Source of the DNA: Candidatus Marinarcus aquaticus
Lineage (GTDB): Bacteria > Campylobacterota > Campylobacteria > Campylobacterales > Arcobacteraceae
Direction of reading: 5' to 3'
Length of the DNA: 64,000 nt
NCBI RefSeq assembly: GCF_004116335.1
Contig: NZ_PDKN01000010.1
Span: 1 to 64,000 of the forward strand
Of the stretch, positions 44,320-51,846 are shown piece after piece. How positions within the stretch are numbered: the first letter of the stretch is position 1; every line of letters starts with the position of its first letter. The notes below the pieces were generated by a model, which saw nothing but the letters and a program-made list of their open reading frames with translations, was not told where the DNA came from and made no database searches. A program made the position numbers and the translations under genes.

Positions 44320-45264
44320 ATATCTTTTTTGTTTTTTCCTAATATTAATGGGAGAATACCCAAAATGTTTTTTAAATACAGTACTAAAATGACTTATATT
44401 TTTATACCCTACTAAATAAGCAGCCTCGGATATATTTATATCATCTGTTTCTAAAAGTTTTTTTGCTTTATTCAGTCTATACTCTTGTAAAAGTCCATAA
44501 ACCGTATTGCCAAAAAGTTGCTTGAAACCTTTTTTTAATTTGAATTCATTTATAGCTGATTTATGTGCTAATTCTTTTAATGAAGGAGGATTGTTAATGT
44601 TTTCAAAAAGTATCTCTTTTGCTTTATGTAAAGCCTCTATATCCTTTTTATTTAAAAAGTGTAAACTCTTAGATGAAGATTCATTTAGATTATTGATAGT
44701 ATTATATGTTAGTTCTAATATTTTTGATTCATAATACAAGTCTCTAATGTTCTCTTCTATTAATGTAATTTCACTAAGTTCTTTTAATAAAATATTTTGC
44801 TGTAATAAAATTTGGTTACTTAAATTTAAAGATAATTTATTTTCATCTTTAATAAGAGATTCTAATAAGTTATCCTCAAAAACTAAATAATGAAAAATAT
44901 ATTTTTTATTTTTTTGATATAATGCTTTTTCTTTTAAACCATTAAATCTTTGCCCTTTATAATATGTATTTGTGTTTAAATCTAAACTACTTGAATAATT
45001 ATTAGATTCCATTTTAATATTTGTACTTGTATTAAAAATCAAATAAGAAATATTTTTATTGTATTGTCCTTCTAAAATAGTATCTTCGTGAAAAGTTGCA
45101 ACACAAGAAGAATAATTTATTCCTGAACCTGTATTAAAAAAATTCAAACTCATATTTCCAAAATCTTCTTCCAAAATAATACTTCCGCTATTTCTTTTTT
45201 CATAAGGAGAAAATTCTTTTTCTATTCTATCCCATAATTGACTTGTGCTTATATATGTACCCAT
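44311..45264 (-). CDS. AraC-family transcriptional regulator (PchR-like)
   Basis: A 317-residue protein. The C-terminal 100 residues hold two helix-turn-helix units: PSLKELAHKSAINEFKLKKGF and INISEAAYLVGYKNISHFSTVFKKHFG, ending NIRKKQK as AraC proteins do. The N-terminal 200 residues are a ligand-sensing domain of the type seen in siderophore regulators such as PchR. It is divergent from a TonB-dependent receptor gene and probably activates it when the cognate siderophore is present. It is clearly more AT-rich than the hydrogenase genes next to it. Confidence 0.82.
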   Translation of the reverse strand: MGTYISTSQLWDRIEKEFSPYEKRNSGSIILEEDFGNMSLNFFNTGSGINYSSCVATFHEDTILEGQYNKNISYLIFNTSTNIKMESNNYSSSLDLNTNTYYKGQRFNGLKEKALYQKNKKYIFHYLVFEDNLLESLIKDENKLSLNLSNQILLQQNILLKELSEITLIEENIRDLYYESKILELTYNTINNLNESSSKSLHFLNKKDIEALHKAKEILFENINNPPSLKELAHKSAINEFKLKKGFKQLFGNTVYGLLQEYRLNKAKKLLETDDINISEAAYLVGYKNISHFSTVFKKHFGYSPINIRKKQKRYYL

Positions 45265-45312
45265 TAAATACCTTTAACAAAAATATTAATCCCTAAAAGA
45301 AAATATTAATAT

Positions 45313-45327
45313 TGATAACTGTTTTCA
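45313..45327. promoter_or_regulatory. Fur-box-like palindrome
   Basis: TGATAACTGTTTTCA is a 7-1-7 inverted repeat with six of seven pairs intact, close to the TGATAAT-N-ATTATCA Fur consensus. It lies 7 bases before a TATAAT -10 box and upstream of a TonB receptor gene, as expected for iron repression. Confidence 0.5.
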
Positions 45328-45334
45328 ATTAAAT

Positions 45335-45340
45335 TATAAT
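45335..45340 (+). promoter_or_regulatory. -10 box of TonB-dependent receptor gene
   Basis: A perfect TATAAT 30 bases before the ATG at 45371. The ribosome site TAAGGAGA follows. Confidence 0.55.
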
Positions 45341-45370
45341 TCATCTTAATTTTTCATTAAGGAGACAAGA

Positions 45371-47482
45371 ATGAATATAAAAAAGATATTAAAACTATCA
45401 ATAATATCTCTTATGGCAAGTCAATATTTATATTCTGAAGAGCTAAAAGAGGATACGAAAGATACAGTCAGTCTACCATCTATCACAATAAATGCGAGAA
45501 AAGAAACCGAAGATGCACAAGAACTACCTTTTGGAATTTTTGTAATAGATGGAAAAGAGATCAGAGAAAAAGGTTTTTTCAGTACAGAAGAGATATTGCG
45601 AACAACACCAGGTGTAAGTATCAACACTTCAGGTGGAGCAAATGTTTCAAGTGTATCTATTCGTGGTGTAGGAGCACTATATCCACTTAGTATGGATGAT
45701 GCTTCTGTCGCTGTTAATATGGATGGCTCACCTATAAGCTCTAGGCATTTGTCATTAGCTACTTTTGATATAGAACAAATAGAAATATTAAAAGGTTCAC
45801 AAGGAACACTTTTTGGAGGGTTAGGTGGTGCAGGAGCAATCAATATTACAACAAAAAAACCTACTCAATATACTGAAGGCTATTTTCAAAGTGAATTTGC
45901 AGAAGAGGAACATAAAGTAGATTTAGCAATAGGAGGATCGTTAACTGAATCTTTAAGTACCCGTATTGCAGTACATCAATCATCATATGAATATCCCATT
46001 ACAAATATTCAAACAGGAGAACCCGTTTCACAACCAAACCTTTTAGGTGTTAGAGGAGGTTTACTCTGGGATATTTCTGATGATACATCAGCTTTATTAA
46101 CCATAGAACATCAAAAGAGTGAGCATATGGGAGAAAACATCGTTTTACAACCTTATAATGATGACCCTAAGATGGATCTGACCCCAGGTATTTATGATAA
46201 TAGCTATAAAGAGCTAGACAAACAGTCTCTTCAAATAAAACACATTTTTAATAATAGTCAATTAACATCTATCTCTTCTTATTCTGATGTTTATAATATT
46301 TCACCTGTCGTTTTTGATCGTCTTGTTTATCAAGCAATGATGGGTTCTTCTAATGAGTATTGGAGAGAACAAGAATCATCAGATAAAGTATTTACTCAAG
46401 ATTTAAGACTCTCTTCTTTGCCAGGAGCTGATATTTTTTGGGTAGTAGGAGCCAGTTTTTTAGATTCTGACAGAACATATAATCACTCTCGTATGGGAGG
46501 AGCTAATTTTGTAGTATATCCAGGAAATCACCAATTTAGGGATTTTGATACTAAAAGATATGGAGTTTATGCAGAAACTACAATTCCAATAAATGAGAAA
46601 TGGAAAATTACAGGTGGCATTAGACAAACGTGGGATTATAAAAAATATAAGGCTACTTATACTCAAAATTTTAACAGTGTTCAAGATCATGATGAGCTTA
46701 ACGATAGCTTTACGACGGGTCGTCTGGGAGTAACTTACGCTTTAGATGAAGACTCAAATCTCTATGCAACTGTTTCAAAAGGGTATAACCCAGGAGGATT
46801 TCAAGATTATGGAGAAAATAAAGGAGATGCAAAATTTAAAGCAGGAAGTATTTACTCAGCTGAAGTTGGTATAAAATCAGAACTTTTAAATCATAGATTA
46901 AGAATAAACAGTTCAATTTTTTATACCAGTGTAAAAGATAATTATATGATTGATAGTACAGGTGTTTCCTCTTTTGTTGTCAATGCTGATACCAAAAGTA
47001 TAGGGTATGAATTAGCTCTAAATTGGTTGGTAACTGAAAATTTTAATCTTGCAGGAAATTTTGCTTATACAGAAGCAACGATTAGAGATTATGTCAATAA
47101 TTCTTTGGGTGGTCCTGTTGATTCAGGAAATGAGGTTCCAGATACTCCTAAAGTTCAGGGTACTATCTCTTTAGCATATAAAAAAGCATTACCAAATATA
47201 AACATATTAAATGCTAGTAGTAAATTAAATACCAGATTAGACTATACATATATGTCAAAAAGAGCTGCTGATGTACAAAATCATTATGATTTAGATGCCT
47301 ATAGTAAAGTTGATATGCATGTTGGTTTAATTTCAGGAGATAAAGAAATTTATATTTATGGTAAAAATATTTTTGATGAATATTATGATTTATATGGATT
47401 TTATGATAATGCAACTTCTGTAAAATATGGTGCACCATCAAAAGGACGAATTGTAGGTCTAGGATTTAAATATACTTTCTAA
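45371..47482 (+). CDS. TonB-dependent outer-membrane receptor (siderophore type)
   Basis: A 703-residue receptor. A signal peptide (KKILKLSIISLMASQYLYS) precedes a TonB-box-like DTVSLPSITINA. The plug domain has IREKGFFSTEEILRTTPGVS and GGLGGAGAINITTKKP, followed by a 22-strand barrel with a terminal GLGFKYTF whose last residue is the usual aromatic. It imports an iron-siderophore or similar metal complex using TonB energy. With the divergent AraC gene it resembles pyochelin/yersiniabactin-type receptor-regulator pairs, but the ligand is unknown. A hairpin terminator follows the stop. Confidence 0.87.
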   Translation: MNIKKILKLSIISLMASQYLYSEELKEDTKDTVSLPSITINARKETEDAQELPFGIFVIDGKEIREKGFFSTEEILRTTPGVSINTSGGANVSSVSIRGVGALYPLSMDDASVAVNMDGSPISSRHLSLATFDIEQIEILKGSQGTLFGGLGGAGAINITTKKPTQYTEGYFQSEFAEEEHKVDLAIGGSLTESLSTRIAVHQSSYEYPITNIQTGEPVSQPNLLGVRGGLLWDISDDTSALLTIEHQKSEHMGENIVLQPYNDDPKMDLTPGIYDNSYKELDKQSLQIKHIFNNSQLTSISSYSDVYNISPVVFDRLVYQAMMGSSNEYWREQESSDKVFTQDLRLSSLPGADIFWVVGASFLDSDRTYNHSRMGGANFVVYPGNHQFRDFDTKRYGVYAETTIPINEKWKITGGIRQTWDYKKYKATYTQNFNSVQDHDELNDSFTTGRLGVTYALDEDSNLYATVSKGYNPGGFQDYGENKGDAKFKAGSIYSAEVGIKSELLNHRLRINSSIFYTSVKDNYMIDSTGVSSFVVNADTKSIGYELALNWLVTENFNLAGNFAYTEATIRDYVNNSLGGPVDSGNEVPDTPKVQGTISLAYKKALPNINILNASSKLNTRLDYTYMSKRAADVQNHYDLDAYSKVDMHVGLISGDKEIYIYGKNIFDEYYDLYGFYDNATSVKYGAPSKGRIVGLGFKYTF

Positions 47483-47505
47483 AAAGTAGGCTTCGTGCCT
47501 GCTTT
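47483..47505 (+). terminator. Intrinsic terminator after TonB receptor
   Basis: Stem AAAGTAGGC and GCCTGCTTT with loop TTCGT and one G-T pair, directly after the stop codon. The U tract is short (TTT), so strength is moderate. Confidence 0.6.
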
Positions 47506-47558
47506 AAGTTCATAATCTTTTTAGTTCTTATGCCACATTTTTATAAAGGAAACCAGAT

Positions 47559-47630
47559 ATGAAAAAAAGTATCATGTTTTTAACGGCTAAACTTCTTAAA
47601 ATACCAAGAGAGAAGTTCCTCCTCTCTTAA
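47559..47630 (+). CDS. Possible 23-residue peptide or gene remnant
   Basis: An ATG with an AAAGGA ribosome site 8 bases upstream opens a short frame beginning MKKSIMFLTAKLL and ending FLLS before TAA. The start looks like a real translation signal, with basic then hydrophobic residues as in an export signal. The frame ends after 23 residues, so it may be the broken front of a lost gene between the two receptors. It could also be chance; no homology is recognised. Confidence 0.25.
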   Translation: MKKSIMFLTAKLLKIPREKFLLS

Positions 47631-47633
47631 TAT

Positions 47634-49742
47634 TTAGAAAGCGTATTTTAAAGAAAGTATGGCACTTCTAGGTGCCCCAATAGCCACTTGACTATAAAAA
47701 CCTACATTTGAATAATACTCTTCATCAAAAACATTATCGATATTTAATTGTGCGGATAGATTTTTTGTAAATCTATATTTTGCCATTGCATCCACAATCG
47801 TATAAGCCTCTTGATATACTCCACTGTTTTCAGTTGCAGTTTGCCAATTTAACCCAGCTCCTAAACTTAATTTTTCAAGATCATATTTTGTAAATAGTTT
47901 AAATGTTTTTCTTGCTTGATTTTGATTGACATCATTTTTATCAGCATCCCTTGCAATAAATTGTGCATATCCTGCACTAAGACTCCAATTTTCTGTAATT
48001 TCTCCATTGATTTCTATTTCAAAACCTCTACTTGTCGTTCCTTCAGCTGCCACACTTGCAACAGATGTTGTTCCTGGAACAAAGGCTCCTGTTGGATCAT
48101 TTTGTGCTAACTTATCTTGTTCAATTCTAAATACTGAAAAACTTGCATCTAACTTGTCATCAAAAAACTCTGCTTTTATTCCCGTTTCATAACTTTTTCC
48201 TTCGATTGGATCTAAGAAACTTCCGCTTGAATCTCTTTCATCTTGAGGTTTAAAAATATCAGTATAACTTGCATAAATTGAGTAATCATCGGTTATATCA
48301 TAGACCAATCCAATATATGGAGTAACAATATTGTCATGTTCATAACTTAAATTAGTTACACGTTCTTCTTTTTCATAATTTGTAATCCTTGCACCTGTAA
48401 TTAACTTTACACTATCACCAAGTGAAAATCTACCTGCTAAGTATGCGCCTATTTGTTTAGTCTCTGAGTCTAGGTTTAAATCTTTTTTTCCAAAGTTTGG
48501 TTCATCAATATTTCCATCCCATTCAAAGAAATTCCCTAAAGAACCAACAGACGCACTGGCTGAATATGCTTTAGCCTTTTGTTTGTTATATAACACACCG
48601 GCTAAAACTTCATGCTCTTGTCCTGCAAGTTCAAATGGAATAGAAGCATAAATATCAATATTATCTTGTTCTCTTTCAAAATCACCTAAATAACCACTTC
48701 CTGATAATCCTAATCCCGTATTTTTATCTAAGTTTCCAGAAGCATAGGAAAGTTTTAGGTCTGCATTATTGTCTGTTTTCGAATAGCCTGTATATATTTT
48801 AATATCATTTTTAAAATAGTGTTCTAATTCAATAAAATAGTTTTTATTTTCAGAAGTCCAATAACTCCATTTAGGAGCGGTTGTTTTAGAAGAATCCCAA
48901 TTGGTTTTTGTTCCATCTGAAAATTTAGAAGGTAAACCTCCCCACATGCTACCTCTTGGGTCATTATCTTGATAACTTGCTCCTATAGAAAGCTTTGTAT
49001 TGTCCGTTAAATCTGCTTCAACAATTCCATAAAATACTTTTTTCTCTTTTTCATAATAGTCTTCAAAAGACTCTTTATCTTCTAAACTTGCAGCAAATCT
49101 TGCTCTGATTTTTCCATCTTGTGTAAGTGGAGTAGAGATATCAACACTCCCTTTATATTTATTCCAACTGCCACCTTCAATACTTATATTACCCGTTAAC
49201 TCTTTACTGTTTGCTCTTTTTTTGATTAAATTAATAGCTGCAGAAGGATCACCTGCTCCACTAATCAGACCATTGGCACCTCTTACAATCTCTACTCTAT
49301 CGTAAATTGTTAAGTCTTGTTGAGATTCCCCTGTACTGTATCCAGAATTCCAACTGGTTGTAATTCCATCAATTTGGTAATTACCGATATTAAAACCTCT
49401 TGCAGAAAAAGATTGCCTTTCACTGTCTGATCTATTTACTGATAATCCAGTGACACTATTGACTACATCTGCAATTGATTCTAACCCTCTGTCTTTTATC
49501 TGTTCATTTGTTATAACGCTTACAGACTGAGGGGTATGTTTAGGTGATAGATTTAATCTTGTTGCACTCTTCATTGAATCAATGGTATAAGAACCCGTTG
49601 ATTCAGTATCACTTGAACTAACAATATCCACTGTTCCAAGAGATGTTTTATCTTTTTCATTTTCAGCTGCGAATACTGAACCATGAATTAAGAAGGCTGC
49701 ACAAAGAGATAAACCAAATATTTTTTTATTTCTTATGTTCAC
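47634..49742 (-). CDS. TonB-dependent siderophore receptor (FhuE/FpvA-like)
   Basis: A 702-residue receptor starting at GTG with an AAAGGA ribosome site. A signal peptide (KKIFGLSLCAAFLIHGSVFAA) is followed by LGTVDIVSSSD and the plug: SPKHTPQSVSVITNEQIKDRG, FSARGFNIGNYQIDGI, GRANGLISGAGDPSAAINLIKKR-type features of ferric-hydroxamate and pyoverdine receptors. The barrel ends in SLKYAF with a terminal Phe. It imports a ferric siderophore. It is convergent with the other receptor gene and has no regulator of its own. Confidence 0.9.
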   Translation of the reverse strand: MNIRNKKIFGLSLCAAFLIHGSVFAAENEKDKTSLGTVDIVSSSDTESTGSYTIDSMKSATRLNLSPKHTPQSVSVITNEQIKDRGLESIADVVNSVTGLSVNRSDSERQSFSARGFNIGNYQIDGITTSWNSGYSTGESQQDLTIYDRVEIVRGANGLISGAGDPSAAINLIKKRANSKELTGNISIEGGSWNKYKGSVDISTPLTQDGKIRARFAASLEDKESFEDYYEKEKKVFYGIVEADLTDNTKLSIGASYQDNDPRGSMWGGLPSKFSDGTKTNWDSSKTTAPKWSYWTSENKNYFIELEHYFKNDIKIYTGYSKTDNNADLKLSYASGNLDKNTGLGLSGSGYLGDFEREQDNIDIYASIPFELAGQEHEVLAGVLYNKQKAKAYSASASVGSLGNFFEWDGNIDEPNFGKKDLNLDSETKQIGAYLAGRFSLGDSVKLITGARITNYEKEERVTNLSYEHDNIVTPYIGLVYDITDDYSIYASYTDIFKPQDERDSSGSFLDPIEGKSYETGIKAEFFDDKLDASFSVFRIEQDKLAQNDPTGAFVPGTTSVASVAAEGTTSRGFEIEINGEITENWSLSAGYAQFIARDADKNDVNQNQARKTFKLFTKYDLEKLSLGAGLNWQTATENSGVYQEAYTIVDAMAKYRFTKNLSAQLNIDNVFDEEYYSNVGFYSQVAIGAPRSAILSLKYAF

Positions 49743-49837
49743 AATATTTCCTTTCTGATAGTAATTATTAAAATTAAAATAAACGAATTATTTCTTAATT
49801 ATTCTTAGAAGAAAATTGTAAAATATCCGAACATGAT

Positions 49838-49900
49838 AAGGAAATGAAAAGTGGTTTGTAATTGAAAAATTAAAGTCAGAATAATTGTGTTTTATGTATA
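49838..49900 (+). repeat. 63-bp direct repeat copy B (echF-end remnant)
   Basis: A diverged copy of 44257-44319. Read in the same frame it still gives NEKWFVIEKLKSE and TAA. Upstream of this the frame is stopped and no ferredoxin sequence remains. It marks the right edge of the iron-uptake block, and its end overlaps the -10 box of the next gene. Confidence 0.8.
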
Positions 49901-49902
49901 CT
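49897..49902 (+). promoter_or_regulatory. -10 box of diguanylate cyclase gene
   Basis: TATACT 25 bases before the ATG at 49928, with the ribosome site AAAGGAAAA between. It lies at the very end of repeat copy B. Confidence 0.4.
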
Positions 49903-49927
49903 AAGCTATACAAAAGGAAAACATCAG

Positions 49928-51781
49928 ATGAGTTCAAAACAGTTTCGGTTTATGTTCTTTTTATATTTTATGATTTTTGGATTGGTGATTACTGTTTGCA
50001 GTTCTATTATTGGATATGAACTGCAAATGCAAAGCATTGATGAACAAATAGATAAAAATGCCCAAGAAGTAGCGATGGTCAAAAAAAACATTACGCTTAA
50101 ACCCATTTTATACAAGATGGATATGTTGCTTATGGCCTTGGCACACAATGAGAGTTTAAAAAATTATATAACCGATAAAAATGATGGTCAAAAAGAGGTT
50201 GTTAAGAATCTCTTTTTGACCATAGCGATGACCGATCAATATATTATGCAAGCGCGTTATATTGATGAATCGGGAATGGAGGTTATACGTGTTGATCGTT
50301 TGAACCTTTTTGATAAACCTTTTATGGTTGAAGATAAACACCTTCAAGATAAAAGCAGAAGAGATTACTTTACAAGTGTTAAAAATACACATAAAAACGC
50401 CATTTGGTACTCCAATATTGATTTGAATATTGAAAACGGAAAAATTCAAGTTCCCTATGTACCGACCATTCGCATTGCAACGCCACTGTATGTATATAAT
50501 GAATTTAAAGGTATGGTGATTTTAAATCTTTTGGCTAAAGAGATTTTAAACAGTTTGAATAAATCTGCCTCTTTTGAACACTATATCGTGGATAAAGAGG
50601 GGAATTATATTTTACATCCCAATGAACGTTACTCATTTTCAAAATATAAAGGTATCAATCGAACACTTTATGATGATTTTCCTACAACAGCAACTCAGAT
50701 ACTCTCACATCAAACCAAAGGAAAAGAGTTTTATACGGTGCCTTTAGAAGATGTGCTAGAGAATAATGATCAAGCAATTTTAGTATTGAAACCTAAAAAA
50801 GAGTATGAAAGCAGTTTGATAAAAACCAATCTGAAGACCACTTTTTGGGTACTGCTTTTAAGTATTATCATCAGTATTCCCTTGGCACTGTATGCTTCAC
50901 TGGTGCCTTCTAAACTTCAAAAAGAGCTGCTCTCCTCTAATAAAGAGTTACAACGTTTTAAAAAAATCATTGATACCCATGTGATTACAGCAACAACACA
51001 ATTAGACAGCATCATAACTTCTGTGAGTAAAGCGTTTGTGAAAGCTTCAGGGTATCAAAAAGATGAACTTATTGGTGAAAAAATGAATATTATTCGCCAT
51101 CAACAGACTCCCAAAGAGCTCTTTACACAATTATGGAGTACCATTGAAAAAGGTGAACAGTGGAAGAGTCAGATTAAAAACCGACGTAAAGATGGCAGTG
51201 AGTACTGGTTGGAACAAAATATTATTCCTATAAAAGATGAAGAGGGTAATATCGTAGAGTACATGGTCATTGGAGAAGATATCAGTGCCAAAAAAGAGCT
51301 GGAATCTCTTTCGATGATTGATCAGTTAACGAAAATATATAATCGAAGAAAACTTGATGAGATACTTGATCATGAGTTTAATCGTGCTATTCGATATGAA
51401 AAACCATTAAGCATCATGCTCATTGATATTGACTTTTTTAAAAAAATCAATGATACTTACGGGCATCCTATTGGCGATGAGGTGTTGTATAGTGTGGCTC
51501 AAACTTTTAAAAATCATATTCGAAGTACCGATTATGTAGGACGATATGGAGGAGAAGAGTTTATGATTATTTGCCCTGAAACAAAAAAAGAGGATGCCAT
51601 GATTTTGGCTGAGAAACTTCGAAAAACGATTGAAGAGTATCCTTTTAAAGTGATTAAAAATGTGACTGTGAGTATTGGTGTGAGTGAATATATCGCTGAA
51701 TTTTCTGTAAATGAGGTCATAGAAAGAGCAGATAAAGCATTGTATAAAGCAAAAGCACAAGGCAGAAACCAAGTCATTTAG
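49928..51781 (+). CDS. Membrane sensor diguanylate cyclase (Cache-PAS-GGDEF)
   Basis: A 617-residue protein. A first membrane helix lies at residues 6-32, followed by a periplasmic dCache-like domain of about 260 residues, a second helix near 300, a PAS domain (residues 340-455, with KASGYQKDELIGEKMNIIRH) and a GGDEF domain. The active-site motif is GRYGGEEF near residue 540. Five residues before GGEEF is RSTD, an intact inhibitory I-site, so product feedback is likely. It makes cyclic di-GMP in response to an external signal. No EAL domain is present. Confidence 0.88.
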   Translation: MSSKQFRFMFFLYFMIFGLVITVCSSIIGYELQMQSIDEQIDKNAQEVAMVKKNITLKPILYKMDMLLMALAHNESLKNYITDKNDGQKEVVKNLFLTIAMTDQYIMQARYIDESGMEVIRVDRLNLFDKPFMVEDKHLQDKSRRDYFTSVKNTHKNAIWYSNIDLNIENGKIQVPYVPTIRIATPLYVYNEFKGMVILNLLAKEILNSLNKSASFEHYIVDKEGNYILHPNERYSFSKYKGINRTLYDDFPTTATQILSHQTKGKEFYTVPLEDVLENNDQAILVLKPKKEYESSLIKTNLKTTFWVLLLSIIISIPLALYASLVPSKLQKELLSSNKELQRFKKIIDTHVITATTQLDSIITSVSKAFVKASGYQKDELIGEKMNIIRHQQTPKELFTQLWSTIEKGEQWKSQIKNRRKDGSEYWLEQNIIPIKDEEGNIVEYMVIGEDISAKKELESLSMIDQLTKIYNRRKLDEILDHEFNRAIRYEKPLSIMLIDIDFFKKINDTYGHPIGDEVLYSVAQTFKNHIRSTDYVGRYGGEEFMIICPETKKEDAMILAEKLRKTIEEYPFKVIKNVTVSIGVSEYIAEFSVNEVIERADKALYKAKAQGRNQVI

Positions 51782-51819
51782 TTGTAAATGAAAGTAGTAG
51801 TATTTAAAAGATTGTTTGC

Positions 51820-51825
51820 TATAGT
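51820..51825 (+). promoter_or_regulatory. -10 box of histidine kinase gene
   Basis: TATAGT 21 bases before the ATG at 51847, preceding the GAAGGA ribosome site. Confidence 0.4.
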
Positions 51826-51846
51826 ATGTGTATTGAAGGATAAACA

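Noticed and set aside
47606-47628. AAGAGAG/CTCTCTT hairpin as a terminator for the second receptor gene
   Set aside because: It lies at the right place but has no clear U tract on the minus strand and a long loop, so I did not list it as a terminator.
49785-49804. Fur box upstream of the second TonB receptor (GAATTATT...AATTATTC)
   Set aside because: The arms match at only six of eight positions and do not fit the GATAAT core, so the evidence is too weak in such AT-rich DNA.
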